From the NCBI GenBank assembly GCA_019456225.1, contig VRUI01000011.1, positions 23,895 through 87,894 on the forward strand: DNA of 64,000 nt, in the 5' to 3' direction. The position numbers and the translations under genes were made by a program. This DNA is from Planctomycetota bacterium (GTDB lineage Bacteria; Planctomycetota; Phycisphaerae; Sedimentisphaerales; Anaerohalosphaeraceae). Below are positions 49,812 to 58,833 of this stretch, piece by piece (the stretch's first letter is position 1; every line of letters begins with the position of its first letter). The notes beneath the pieces are model-generated. The model worked only from the letters and a program-made list of their open reading frames with translations, was not told the origin of the DNA and searched no databases.

Positions 49812-50315
49812 TTAAAGCGTGTTTTTTGCGAGTTGGCGGCCTTTTTGGGTCTTGAAGATGCATTCGATCAATTCGGCTTTTTTTGCCGGGTCAATCCCTG
49901 TGTAGATTTCGCAGAAGTTGATCAGCCAGTCGGCGTCCCAGATCACTTCAAATTCTTTTGTCTCTGCAGTGGGTTTGTCTTTTGCGGAGTGGTGGTTGGC
50001 AATTATTTTGCAGACGCGGTCGATTGTTTCGCCAGGGAGGTTTAGTTTTTTGAGAATCTTTTCAGCGATGGGCGGCCCTTCGATCTCCTGGTATTTACCT
50101 GCGTTTGAGCCATGAACCCTCTCGGCCTCTTGAATGCCGATGTCATGGAGAATGGCTGTAGCAGATACGATAAGTTCGTCTGCGCCATGTGATTTGTTGA
50201 TCGTTTCGGCGCGATCCAGAACAGCCAGGGCATGATTTATACGTTTTTCGTCGCCGGCGAAGATGGCTTTCATCTCGGCGATGAGTTTTTCTTTTATATT
50301 GGGATTGGTATCCAT
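49812..50315 (-). CDS. HD-domain phosphohydrolase
   Basis: 167 residues. HD-domain metal ligands: His in RINHALAVLD, HD in AILHDIG, His in IIANHHS, and Asp in WDADWL. Family members remove phosphate from nucleotides or similar; substrate unknown. Start ATG 50315. It lies 4 nt downstream of the HAF-repeat gene on the same strand, which suggests a common transcript, though the functions have no obvious link. Confidence 0.85.
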   Translation of the reverse strand: MDTNPNIKEKLIAEMKAIFAGDEKRINHALAVLDRAETINKSHGADELIVSATAILHDIGIQEAERVHGSNAGKYQEIEGPPIAEKILKKLNLPGETIDRVCKIIANHHSAKDKPTAETKEFEVIWDADWLINFCEIYTGIDPAKKAELIECIFKTQKGRQLAKNTL

Positions 50316-50319
50316 GTGG

Positions 50320-51924
50320 TTATTTTGTTTTTTTGTTCTTTTGTGGAACTTTTACTTCTGCAGAAGTTATGGTTTCGTTGCCTGATTGATCCGTTACCTT
50401 ATAAGTGATCGTATAGACCCTGTCTTCTTTCTCTTTACCTCTACCCTTGGCGCTGCGTTCTGCCCGGAGGAAAATCCCTTCGTCGGTTATTTCGATGTCG
50501 CCGTTGCTTTCCTGGTTGCAAGTAACCTCAATTAACTCTACGGTTAATTGCTCGCTGCAGTTATCAACTGCCGTGAAGGTCGGGGTGACCTTGACCATTT
50601 TTTTATCATTGGGCCAAAGGACACCGGGTTCCATAGTTACACTGACCTGTGGAGGAGTGTTGTCAATGACAGTGATAACAACCTCGTCCGGCAGTGAGTC
50701 TTTTTGGCTATTGTTAACAATGAGCGTAAATGCATAGACACCTAATCCAAGTTCGACCTCGAGTTGGGAAGATTCACCCAGTAATTCCTCATCGTAATAC
50801 CAGCGGTATGTAAGCTCGCCGCCCTCCGGATCTGAGGATGCGGTTCCGTCCAGTGTTACCGTCGCGCCGCATTGACCGTCGGCAGATAAGTTTAGATCAT
50901 TACCTGCGTCTGCAATGGGAATTGAGGCCCTGGGTGTTAGCATGTATGCATGATATTTCCCGCCAAACAAACCATATCCGACAATTTGATCTGAAGAGTT
51001 AATGTCGTATGCACGGACTAATTGCCACCCGCTGTTGGGGTCGATCATATCGTTTAAGTCAAGCATTCCTTCAGTTGAATTGTATAAAAAAGCATGGTAT
51101 GCACCCTCGGCGTTATTACTCCATCCGACAACCTGATCGCTGTCGTTAATGCTGTAAGCATACGACCTGGTGCCTCCTAAGGTGCTAAGGTCGATCATCT
51201 TGGTTCCATCATATAAGAATGCGCGGTAGGAGCCGTCGGCGGTTCGGCTGTGACCGACGACTTTTTGGTTGTTGTTTATGCCGAAAGCATAAGACGGGGC
51301 CGCTCCTAAAGTGCCCAGATTAATCATATCCGTGCCATCATACAAAAATGCGTGGTATGTGTCTGTGGCAGTGTTACTGTATCCGACGAACTCGTTGCTG
51401 TCATTGATGCCGTAAGCACGGCTGGTTGTTCCGCCTAAGGTGCCGGGGTCGGACATTTCCGTTCCGTCATAAAGGAATGCATGGTATGATAGATTTCCAG
51501 TGGTATTGCTTTCTCCAACGACGTGTCCGCTGCTGTTGACGCCATTGGCTTTTGAGGTTGTTCCTCCCAGTGTATCAAGGTCGGTCATTTGCTCTCCGTC
51601 GTACAAAAATGCGTGGATGGTACCTGAAGCAGTCTGGCTTTCTCCTGCGACGTGTCCGCTGTTGTTAATGCTCCAGGCCTTAGAGGAAGTTCCTCCTAAG
51701 GTGTCAAGGTCTAACATTTCCGTACCATTATATAAAAACGCGTGGTAAGCACCCGAGGTGGTGCGGATGTATCCGGCAACCTGCCCGCTGTCATTGACAG
51801 AATAAGCTGCCGATTCAACTGCTTCCAAGGTGTCAAGGTCGGAGATTTCGTATCGAATTTCGGCCTGTGTCGATGAGAACATTAATGATACGATAAGGCT
51901 TGCAAAAACAATTAACTTCTTCAT
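50320..51924 (-). CDS. Secreted HAF-repeat protein with PKD-like domain
   Basis: 534 residues. Signal peptide (MKKLIVFASLIVSLMFSSTQA), then about seven HAF-type repeats of 45-50 residues, each with a YHAFLYDG core followed by a LGTLGG-type turn and a INDSxxVVGxS-type core (to about residue 330). A PKD/Ig-like domain (about 335-425, ADAGNDLNLSADG then TYRWYYDEELLG) and another beta-rich domain follow. The HAF repeats predict a beta-propeller-like surface protein. Start ATG 51924 has AAGGAGAAG upstream. Function unknown; repeats are similar at DNA level, which allows copy-number change. Confidence 0.82.
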   Translation of the reverse strand: MKKLIVFASLIVSLMFSSTQAEIRYEISDLDTLEAVESAAYSVNDSGQVAGYIRTTSGAYHAFLYNGTEMLDLDTLGGTSSKAWSINNSGHVAGESQTASGTIHAFLYDGEQMTDLDTLGGTTSKANGVNSSGHVVGESNTTGNLSYHAFLYDGTEMSDPGTLGGTTSRAYGINDSNEFVGYSNTATDTYHAFLYDGTDMINLGTLGAAPSYAFGINNNQKVVGHSRTADGSYRAFLYDGTKMIDLSTLGGTRSYAYSINDSDQVVGWSNNAEGAYHAFLYNSTEGMLDLNDMIDPNSGWQLVRAYDINSSDQIVGYGLFGGKYHAYMLTPRASIPIADAGNDLNLSADGQCGATVTLDGTASSDPEGGELTYRWYYDEELLGESSQLEVELGLGVYAFTLIVNNSQKDSLPDEVVITVIDNTPPQVSVTMEPGVLWPNDKKMVKVTPTFTAVDNCSEQLTVELIEVTCNQESNGDIEITDEGIFLRAERSAKGRGKEKEDRVYTITYKVTDQSGNETITSAEVKVPQKNKKTK

Positions 51925-52091
51925 CTTTCTTCTCCTTAAAAAATGTTAAATATTAATGTCCCATACGAAAACACAGAATTGTTGACGTTCATGGCCGACA
52001 AGAGTCAACTACAGTATTTTTGATTATATTGAGCATTTTGCCGGTTGCAAGGAAAAAGGAAAAAAAAGTATCCGGTGGATCATAGGCGTCT

Positions 52092-53945
52092 TTATCCCCT
52101 TTTTCGGCTTGATAGTAGTACTATGTCTCTTAACTGCTCGGGATTTTTTGCTTTTGCCCATCTTTCTTCGAAGCCTTTTTCGCTTACTATGTGGGCGACT
52201 GTCATCAGAGCCCGAAGGTGGTAGTTTCTTTCGTCGGCCGAGCCTATTAGTATAAAAGCGGTTCTGACCGGTTCCTGGAGGTCTGAGAAGACTACTCCCT
52301 CTTTGCATCTTACCAGCAGTACGTCGAATATTTCTTTGCCGTCGATTACTACATGCGGGATGGCTAGCGATGGTTTTACTATTGTTGAGGATTCTTTTTC
52401 ACGCTGGATGAAGAGGTCGTATAGTTTTTCGGTTTTTATACCTAACCTTGGTGAGAGTTTTTCGGATACCATAGTGAATAGCTCTTTGGCGGAGATGGAT
52501 TCATTTATGTCCAGTATCTCACAGTCTTTTATCAGGTCGTCGAAGCGGTCCGGAGTTATTTCGTCTCTTTGCAGTGCGATCTGTTTTAGCTCTTCTTCCA
52601 GGCCGGTTCGCTGGATATTTTTTGCGACTATGTTTCTGACCAGATATACGATAGCCGACTGTCGCTCGATCTTTCTTTGTACGTAGAAGAGGTGCCATAG
52701 GATGGCTGCAAAGCTAAATCCCCCGGTCAGGAGCAGGGGTGTTTTTCCCATCTCGAAGATGAGGAAGGCGTAGACTATTATTGTGATTATCGGCAGCACC
52801 GGGTTGAAGGGGACTTTGAATTTCGGGCGGTAAGTCTGTATTCCGCTGTGACGCATGATTATTACCGCCAGGTTCATCAGAATGAACATGAAGATCATTA
52901 TTGTCGAAGCAGTCTTGACGAGGTCCTTTAGCGAGAGGGATAGTATTACTGTTATCATAAATGCCGTTGTCAGTATAAGCGAAAAGTGCGGGGTGTTGAA
53001 GCGTTTGCTCGTCTTTGAGAAGAACCCGGGGACCAGGCCGTCGCGACTCATTGCCATTGGGGTTCTGGATGACGATAACAGGCCTGCGTTTCCGGTTGTC
53101 GCGAATGCCAGGAATGCGGCGGCTGCGATGATGATGCGTCCGGTTTGGCCAAGGATGACTTCACCGCCCAGGGCGATTGGCATTAGTGATCCGGAGAGTT
53201 GGTCGCCTTCGACGAGGCCGACAGTTATGAAGACTATCAGGACGTAGAGCAGGTTTACTACTCCGAAAGCCAGGAACATTCCCAGGGGGAGGTTTCTTTG
53301 GGAGTTTTTCACTTCCTCGGCGACGTCTACTACTTTTGTAAGACCGCCGAAGGAGATAAAGACCATGCCGGCGACTGCGAAGACTGATTGCATGCCGGCA
53401 CCTTCAGGCAAGAAGGGGGTGTACCGGGTGATGACTATGAATTTGAAACTCTTTACGATGTACATGACCAGTATTGCCAGCAGGGCGGCGACGAAAAGCG
53501 ATTGCAGCCTGCCGGTGCCTTTTACGCTGAAGAGGTTTGTCGTCATGAAGAAGACACAGCCTGCGACGGCGATCAGCTTTATTTTGAGTTGGTCGTCCGG
53601 TTGGTCGGTGAACATGACGGCGAGAGCGCCAATGCCGATCATTGCAAAGGCAGCTTTCAGGGCGATAGCCAGCCAGATGGACAGGCCGGCGATCGTGCCG
53701 GTGAGGTGGCCCAGGCTCCGTTCGACAAAGAAATAGCTTCCGCCGGATTTGGGCATTGCGGTGGCAAGTTCGCATTTGGCAAGAAGCGTGGGGATCATCA
53801 AAACGCCGGCGAGGGCATACGAAAGGATTATTGCAGGGCCTGCTTTGGCAAAAGCGATGCCGGGAAGCACAAACAGACCGGAACTGATCATCGCACCTGT
53901 GGCGATGCTGAACACGTCTATCAATCCCAGTTCTTTTTTCAGCAT
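52092..53945 (-). CDS. APC-family amino acid permease fused to a PTS EIIA-like domain
   Basis: 617 residues. N-terminal 12-helix amino acid-polyamine-organocation transporter (residues about 1-430) with GAMISSGLFVLPG, followed by a helical linker and a C-terminal EIIA-type domain (about 470-617) with the phosphorylatable His as H531 (SLAIPHVVID). PTS EIIA domains usually pass phosphate from HPr to a sugar transporter; here it is attached to a permease that needs no phosphate, so a regulatory role is likely (inference). No HPr, EI or EIIB/C genes are in the window. Start ATG 53945 has GGAGATAATGAT upstream. Confidence 0.9.
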   Translation of the reverse strand: MLKKELGLIDVFSIATGAMISSGLFVLPGIAFAKAGPAIILSYALAGVLMIPTLLAKCELATAMPKSGGSYFFVERSLGHLTGTIAGLSIWLAIALKAAFAMIGIGALAVMFTDQPDDQLKIKLIAVAGCVFFMTTNLFSVKGTGRLQSLFVAALLAILVMYIVKSFKFIVITRYTPFLPEGAGMQSVFAVAGMVFISFGGLTKVVDVAEEVKNSQRNLPLGMFLAFGVVNLLYVLIVFITVGLVEGDQLSGSLMPIALGGEVILGQTGRIIIAAAAFLAFATTGNAGLLSSSRTPMAMSRDGLVPGFFSKTSKRFNTPHFSLILTTAFMITVILSLSLKDLVKTASTIMIFMFILMNLAVIIMRHSGIQTYRPKFKVPFNPVLPIITIIVYAFLIFEMGKTPLLLTGGFSFAAILWHLFYVQRKIERQSAIVYLVRNIVAKNIQRTGLEEELKQIALQRDEITPDRFDDLIKDCEILDINESISAKELFTMVSEKLSPRLGIKTEKLYDLFIQREKESSTIVKPSLAIPHVVIDGKEIFDVLLVRCKEGVVFSDLQEPVRTAFILIGSADERNYHLRALMTVAHIVSEKGFEERWAKAKNPEQLRDIVLLSSRKRG

Positions 53946-53964
53946 ATCATTATCTCCAATGTAA

Positions 53965-54110
53965 CTATCATAACCGCCGATTACGCGGATTACACGGATT
54001 AAATAAATATTTTTGTACAGTCTTTTGTCTTATACTCCGGTTTTGGATGCGGGGTTTGCGTTAATTTGTTGACTTTTTAATTAACTAATATCGAGCAAGG
54101 AATGTCGAAT
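53965..54110. repeat. GCGGATTAC-type and heptamer repeats
   Basis: CGATTACGCGGATTACACGG at about 53976-53995, 9-bp periodic, related to 45910 and 47620; then AATATCGAGCAAGGAATGTC at about 54085-54104 of the heptamer family. Confidence 0.6.
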
Positions 54111-54122
54111 TTCAAAGTAGAT

Positions 54123-54587
54123 TTATATTGCGAGGGAATGGAGGTTGTCCTGTGGTGTATTCTGGGGCAGCAGAAACAGGGCGGGGTTTACGGCGAAGTG
54201 TTCTGATAGTATAGCAATGTGTTTTTTGCTTAGCTGGCGTTTTCCGTTTAATATTCTGCATCCCAGGCTTCGGTCTCCGAGGAGCCGGCCAAGATCGGAG
54301 GCGTTCATGGCGTTTTCTTCCATGAGTGTTTTGATGACATCAACAGGGTTGATGTCCGCTGTGTCAATCTTATAATGCTGATCTTCATAAACACCAATTA
54401 TCATAGACAGAATCTCAAGGTAATCCTGCTGAATGGCATTAAGGTCGTCATGACCTGCAAGAAGGCCGGCGGCATCAAGGGCTTTTTTGTAATCTTTTTT
54501 GCTGTGAATCGGGCGAAGGCTATAAAACCTCTCCTGCAACTTTGCCCAGGAGCGGGGGAGTTTTGTACTAGTGTTTACATTACTCAT
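54123..54587 (-). CDS. higA: HigA-type antitoxin
   Basis: 154 residues. C-terminal helix-turn-helix (VIKTLMEENAMNASDLGRLLG, then CRILNGKRQLSKKHIAILSEHF) as in HigA antitoxins, which neutralise HigB and bind the operon promoter. The N-terminal part is helical. Start: ATG 54587 overlaps the HigB stop by four bases (ATGA); another ATG at 54602 would extend by five residues. Toxin-first order is typical for higBA. Confidence 0.88.
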   Translation of the reverse strand: MSNVNTSTKLPRSWAKLQERFYSLRPIHSKKDYKKALDAAGLLAGHDDLNAIQQDYLEILSMIIGVYEDQHYKIDTADINPVDVIKTLMEENAMNASDLGRLLGDRSLGCRILNGKRQLSKKHIAILSEHFAVNPALFLLPQNTPQDNLHSLAI

Positions 54588-54889
54588 ATCTTGTCCTTCC
54601 ATTTGTCTTTGCTGTATTCTGCATGCGTCATTAAGACTTTAACAATTACAATTTGGCCCTTAAAGTTGATCGTTGCGACCAGTCTGTACTTGTTGCCTGC
54701 AATATTAAATATTACATACTTTAAATTGTTTTGTGCAAATAAATCAGCACTGCCGAAAGTCTTTTTAAGTTCACTAAAGCTTTTCCAATTGCTGTTTTCG
54801 GCAATTTTAAGCCATCGAATCAACGGGTTCTTCGCATCTCTATGCTTTTTAATAAAGTCTTTGATTATGCTTTTACCGCGAATAATCAT
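54584..54889 (-). CDS. higB: HigB-type mRNA interferase toxin
   Basis: 101 residues with the RelE/HigB fold: FIKKHRDAKNPLIRWLKIAE, ADLFAQNNLKYVIFNIAGNKYRLVATINF and HAEYSKDKW at the C-terminus fit the HigB family, a ribosome-dependent mRNA nuclease. Start ATG 54889 has AAAGGAC upstream; a TTG at 54916 would add nine residues but lies within the probable operator. Translationally coupled to higA. The promoter region carries the palindrome at 54911-54923. Confidence 0.88.
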   Translation of the reverse strand: MIIRGKSIIKDFIKKHRDAKNPLIRWLKIAENSNWKSFSELKKTFGSADLFAQNNLKYVIFNIAGNKYRLVATINFKGQIVIVKVLMTHAEYSKDKWKDKI

Positions 54890-54910
54890 AATTGTATTAT
54901 CGTCCTTTGG

Positions 54911-54923
54911 TGACAATTTGTCA
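54911..54923. promoter_or_regulatory. Candidate higBA operator
   Basis: TGACAA-T-TTGTCA, a perfect 13-bp palindrome about 22 nt upstream of higB. On the minus strand it overlaps a possible -35 (TTGACA), so binding of HigA there would fit autoregulation. Confidence 0.55.
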
Positions 54924-54976
54924 ACATATTTTTTTATTTTTTAATATTTTCATGAATTCCTGAGTGAATAGCGACA

Positions 54977-55906
54977 TCAGAAGCCCTCTTCCAGCAGTTG
55001 ATTCAGTGTGCATGTCGCTATGCAAATGGATGTGTCTGCCGCTCCGTAGTATATTTTCATGTTTCCGTCGTCGTCTATTACCGCTCCGCAGGCAAAGCAT
55101 ACGTTTCCTATGTCGCCGATGCGTTCGTAGTCTTCGCGTGGCGAGAGTATCGGCGAGTCTCCGCGTTTTATTACTTTTGCCGGGTCTTCCAGGTCCAGCA
55201 GTACCAGTCCCGCGCGGTAGATCGGCCCTGCTGATGTCATTTTGACGCCGTGGTAAATTTCCAGCCAGCCCTGTTCGGTCTCTATCGGCGTCACCGATGC
55301 GCCGATGCGGTAATCGTCCCAGTATCCGCCTCTCGGTGAGATTATTACTTCGCTGTCGCCCCAGTTGATCAGGTCCGGCGAGTATGATACCCAGATGCTT
55401 CCTTTGCCGATACCGATCGGCCGGTCCAGCCGAGCGTATCTTCCGCGTATCTTTTTCGGAAATAGTATTCCGTCCTTATTGCCGGGTTCGGAGATGAGTG
55501 CGATTCTTTCATAGTTAATATAGTCTTCGGTTTTGGCTAGTGCGATTCTTGGTCCGCATGGGCCTACTGCCGTGTAAACGACATAGCAGATTCCGTCGAT
55601 GATCGTTACGCGGGGATCCTCTATGCCCTTGGTTTCGTACTTGGCGAATGGGCCTTCTTTTGCGGGTAACATTACTGGTTTTTCGTCTATTGTAAAGTTA
55701 AGGCCGTCTTTGCTGCGTGCCAGGGCGAAGAATGAGTACCCATGCTGGCCCTCGACGCGGAGCAGCAGGTAAACGCCGTCATCAGTGACAATAGGCGGGC
55801 CGTTAAAGACAGTATTCGCCCGGAAGGGTATGTCATCGATAGTTATCGCCGGATTACCTTCCCATCGCCTCAGTAAATCAAGCTGTGCCTGTTTATGATT
55901 GCTCAT
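54977..55906 (-). CDS. Glycoside hydrolase family 130 protein (1)
   Basis: 309 residues with the five-bladed propeller of GH130. The family mostly phosphorolyses beta-mannosides (for example mannosyl-glucose or mannooligosaccharides); some members hydrolyse. The catalytic-acid segment is IEDPRVT near residue 100, followed by YVVYTA and the LFPKKIRGRYARLDRP segment. Similar to the next gene through most of its length. ATG 55906 chosen over TTG 55915. No signal peptide, so it works in the cytoplasm. A composite intergenic element lies upstream. Confidence 0.88.
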   Translation of the reverse strand: MSNHKQAQLDLLRRWEGNPAITIDDIPFRANTVFNGPPIVTDDGVYLLLRVEGQHGYSFFALARSKDGLNFTIDEKPVMLPAKEGPFAKYETKGIEDPRVTIIDGICYVVYTAVGPCGPRIALAKTEDYINYERIALISEPGNKDGILFPKKIRGRYARLDRPIGIGKGSIWVSYSPDLINWGDSEVIISPRGGYWDDYRIGASVTPIETEQGWLEIYHGVKMTSAGPIYRAGLVLLDLEDPAKVIKRGDSPILSPREDYERIGDIGNVCFACGAVIDDDGNMKIYYGAADTSICIATCTLNQLLEEGF

Positions 55907-55930
55907 TAGTGTCAACTTTCAGTATTTAAA

Positions 55931-56021
55931 TAAATAGCCTCGGGCGTAAGCCCGAATCCATAATTCGTAATTAGTAATTCGTAATTAGTAATTCTCAAAC
56001 TTGCCGACAGGCAAGTTTGAA
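55931..56021 (-). repeat. Composite intergenic element, copy 4 (minus strand)
   Basis: Read on the minus strand: perfect 11-bp hairpin TCAAACTTGCC / GGCAAGTTTGA (56020-55995) one base after the stop codon of GH130 gene 2, ATTACTA/ATTACGA heptamers (about 55990-55962), hairpin TCGGGC-TTAC-GCCCGA (55955-55940), AGGCTATTTA, then 24 nt to ATG 55906. Confidence 0.87.
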
Positions 56022-56975
56022 CTAGTATTCTTCTTTGCTTTGCATGCATGTTGCTACTATGTTATTTACGGTTGTTGTTCCTATGCATATGCAGCTGTTG
56101 GCCGCTCCGTAGTAAATGTTGATCTCTCCGTTTGGGGTGAGTATTGCCCCGGTTGAAAATACGATGTTGGGGACGTCTCCGATGCGTTCGTAGTTTTCTC
56201 GCGGCGATAGTATTGGTATTCCCGCTCGTCCGATTACTTTTTCCGGGTGCTCCTTATCGAGGATGATTGCTCCTATTCTGTATATCGATCCTGCTGAGGT
56301 ATCTTTTGCTCCGTAGTATAGTACGAGCCAGCCCTGTTCGATCTCTATGGGCACTGACCCTACGCCGATCCTGCTTGAGTCCCAGAAACCGTCTCTTGGG
56401 GAAATTACCATCTCGCTGGCCCCCCAGTGAATCAGGTCATCACTGTATGTTATCCAGACGCTGTGTCCGTGGCGGGGGCGTTCAAGGCGTGCGTATCGGC
56501 CCTTTATTTTCTGCGGGAAAAGTACTCCGGTTTTTGTATCGGGCTCGGAGATGATGCCGATTCGCTCGATGGTTACGAAGTCGTGGGTTTTGGCAAGGCC
56601 AAGGCGGTATCCGTGGTCTCCGAGTGCGATGTACATAATGTAATAGACGCCTTCGAGAAATGTTATCCTTGCGTCCAGAACGCCGTGGGATTCGTGCTGT
56701 TTGTATTTCGCATCTTCTGAAGGTTTAAGGAAAGGGGTTTTGTCGACGGTGTAATGGTCGTTATTGCACCTTGCCAGATGGATGCAGCGACGGCCTGCCA
56801 GGTGCTCGATGGTTACCAACAGGAGGATTTCACCTTCGAAGACGATGGTGCCGGCGTTGTGGATGTCAGAGCATTTAAAGTCCAGGTCTGTAATGTCGAT
56901 GAGCGGGTTCCCCTGCCAGCGGTGGACGATGTCACGTCTTCGTTTGCTCCGACGCTCCGAACGGTCAATACCCAT
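56022..56975 (-). CDS. Glycoside hydrolase family 130 protein (2)
   Basis: 317 residues, similar to the neighbouring gene (shared LFPQKIKGRYARLERP, GWLVLYYGAKDTSAGSIYR, ILSPRENYERIGDVPNIVF), so a tandem duplicate that has diverged. The catalytic-acid segment reads VLDARITF where the first copy has IEDPRVT: the D is kept but the P is replaced by A. Substrate may differ between the two. No signal peptide. Start ATG 56975. Confidence 0.86.
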   Translation of the reverse strand: MGIDRSERRSKRRRDIVHRWQGNPLIDITDLDFKCSDIHNAGTIVFEGEILLLVTIEHLAGRRCIHLARCNNDHYTVDKTPFLKPSEDAKYKQHESHGVLDARITFLEGVYYIMYIALGDHGYRLGLAKTHDFVTIERIGIISEPDTKTGVLFPQKIKGRYARLERPRHGHSVWITYSDDLIHWGASEMVISPRDGFWDSSRIGVGSVPIEIEQGWLVLYYGAKDTSAGSIYRIGAIILDKEHPEKVIGRAGIPILSPRENYERIGDVPNIVFSTGAILTPNGEINIYYGAANSCICIGTTTVNNIVATCMQSKEEY

Positions 56976-57074
56976 TGTTCTCTATGCTCCAATTGTCTTA
57001 GATACAGTTGGCGTTGCTTGTGTCTTAGGAACCTACAATACTACACAAAATGATAATTGTCTAATCAAAATGTC

Positions 57075-57150
57075 TCGGCCGCAAGGCCGAATCCTCAAAT
57101 AATCATTTATCAATAATCAATCTCAAACTTACCATTCAGTCAGTTTGAGA
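57075..57150 (-). repeat. Composite intergenic element, copy 5 (minus strand)
   Basis: Minus strand: TCTCAAACT / AGTTTGAGA arms (57150-57142 and 57129-57121); the stop codon of the PQQ-propeller gene (57138-57136) lies in the loop. Then AT-rich heptamers (ATTGATT, ATTGATA, AATGATT) as in copy 1, and hairpin TCGGCC-TTGC-GGCCGA (57090-57075). The gene downstream starts 100 nt further. Confidence 0.85.
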
Positions 57151-58497
57151 TGAGATGCAGTAGAGGTATTTTTTGCCTTTCAGGTATAATTCTGTGCCCG
57201 CAAATGCCGGTGAGCAGTCGAACGAGTCGTCTAGTTTGTTTATCGCGATGGTTTTTAGCTGGTCTGCCGGCTTTATTACGCATGTTACGCCTCTTCTTCC
57301 GGCCAGGTAAATTTTGCCGGCGGCCGCGGCGGGCGATGCGTAGACCCCTTTCATCTGGTCGAGTGATTGTTTAACGAAGTGGGGTTTTCCGGTTTTCGCG
57401 TCGTAGCATGACAGGCTCGCGTTGTTGACCGCATAGACGTATACCCTGCCTTGGTAAAGCAGCGGCGATGGGACATAAGGTGTTGCCTTGCTTACTTGCC
57501 ATGCGATTGCGTCTGTGCCTGTCAGGTCTCCGGTTTTGCCGAGCTTTATGGCCATTAGTGCGCTTCCCCTGAATCCGCTGGTGCAGTAGACCATAGAGTT
57601 TCCCACGACCGGACATGGGATCGCGTTTCGGGTCTGTCCGCTGCATTTCCAGATTATGTCGCCGTTTTTGGGGTCATAGCTTTTTACGCTGCTGCCTCCG
57701 TTTACGATTATCTGTTGTTTGCCGTTTACAGTTGTAACTACCGGCGTTGCCCAGCCGGAGATTTCGTCGCGGGATTTTTTCCAGAGCGGTTTGCCTGTTG
57801 TTTTCTCGAACGCGTAGATAAACGAATCGCCTTCCTGGTCTGCGACGACTATTACAGCGTTGCCGGCGAGGGCAGGTGAGTTTGAATCGCCCCAGCGGTT
57901 TTTCATTTTAATAGTGTCGCGGCTCCAGATGTGTTCGCCGTCGATGTCAAAACAGTGAATTCCCCACGAGCCGAGGCTTGCCCAAACGTGTTTGCCGTCG
58001 GTGACGGGCGAAAAGGAAGCGAAACCATTGTCGCCGTGATGTGCCTGGTGGGGTTTCTGCTCGGTGATAGTTTTTTGCCAGATAACTTTGCCCGTGTGCC
58101 TGTTCAGGCAGACCAGGTCAAGTCTGAAGATATTAGAGGAGGTTTTTCGTCGCGAGCCCCAGGAGCGGCCTCTGCCGCTTCGACCGCTTCTATTGCCGGT
58201 ATCGGCTGTGGAGGGTTCTGCCGATTTTTTTGCGGGGGCTTTTTTGCCCGTGTCTACGGCGATCTGGTAAAAGAGTTTGTCCTGCCAGATGACCGGAGTC
58301 GATGGCGATCCGTCGCCTTCGAGCTTAATTTTCCATTTGATATTCTTCGATTCGCTCCAGGTTACCGGCGGAGTCGCATCGGCGGATATCCCCATCATGT
58401 CCGGCCCGCGCCACGTGGGCCAGTTACCGGCGGCAAATGCTGCGGAGGTTAATAAAACTGTGATTAAAACGACGAGGTGCGGGATAAACTTTTTCAT
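57136..58497 (-). CDS. Secreted PQQ-type beta-propeller protein
   Basis: 453 residues. Signal peptide (about 1-22), then a propeller of PQQ/pyrrolo-quinoline quinone enzyme-like repeats (WPTWRGPDMMG, KHTG-type blades such as LNRHTGKVIWQK and YAFEKTTGKPLWKKS). An insertion rich in Ser, Arg and Gly at about residues 95-125 (SGRSGRGRSWGSRRK). There are no dehydrogenase catalytic residues that I recognise, so likely a binding or scaffold protein. Such proteins are abundant in planctomycetes. Start ATG 58497 with GGAAAGGAAT upstream. Confidence 0.85.
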   Translation of the reverse strand: MKKFIPHLVVLITVLLTSAAFAAGNWPTWRGPDMMGISADATPPVTWSESKNIKWKIKLEGDGSPSTPVIWQDKLFYQIAVDTGKKAPAKKSAEPSTADTGNRSGRSGRGRSWGSRRKTSSNIFRLDLVCLNRHTGKVIWQKTITEQKPHQAHHGDNGFASFSPVTDGKHVWASLGSWGIHCFDIDGEHIWSRDTIKMKNRWGDSNSPALAGNAVIVVADQEGDSFIYAFEKTTGKPLWKKSRDEISGWATPVVTTVNGKQQIIVNGGSSVKSYDPKNGDIIWKCSGQTRNAIPCPVVGNSMVYCTSGFRGSALMAIKLGKTGDLTGTDAIAWQVSKATPYVPSPLLYQGRVYVYAVNNASLSCYDAKTGKPHFVKQSLDQMKGVYASPAAAAGKIYLAGRRGVTCVIKPADQLKTIAINKLDDSFDCSPAFAGTELYLKGKKYLYCISSQTD

Positions 58498-58833
58498 CGG
58501 TATTCCTTTCCAGTTATTATTATCTGTTTAATGAGACAGCTTATTATACTGCTTCGGCAAGGACAGTGAAAGCACTATTATTGCAATTCTTTGTGAGCGA
58601 GATTATCTGATGGCAAACAAAAGCGCGGCAGCGCAAGCTGCCCGAATTGCGACTTAAATTGACTAATCAAGATGAAAAACGCCACACAGCAGCCCGAAGC
58701 GCGAGCGCAGGGATAAAAGCGCCGGGTGGCACCTTCAAGCGAAGCTTGTGGGTGTTTTCAGTTGGTTATTCGATATTCCGTGTTGGATATTGGATATTCG
58801 CTTTTTCAACTTCTCTTTCCCTTTGAACCTTTC
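58498..58833. repeat. Intergenic region with dispersed palindromes
   Basis: 336 bases. GCGCGGCAGCGCAAGCTGCC hairpin at about 58624-58643 (family of 2441, 35903, 36049); AGCCCGAAGCGCGAGCGCAG at about 58691-58710 (reverse of 36076-36110); AAGC-GAA-GCTT hairpin near 58738; and heptamer DNA TTGGTTATTCGATATTCCGT at about 58761-58780. No gene. Confidence 0.75.
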
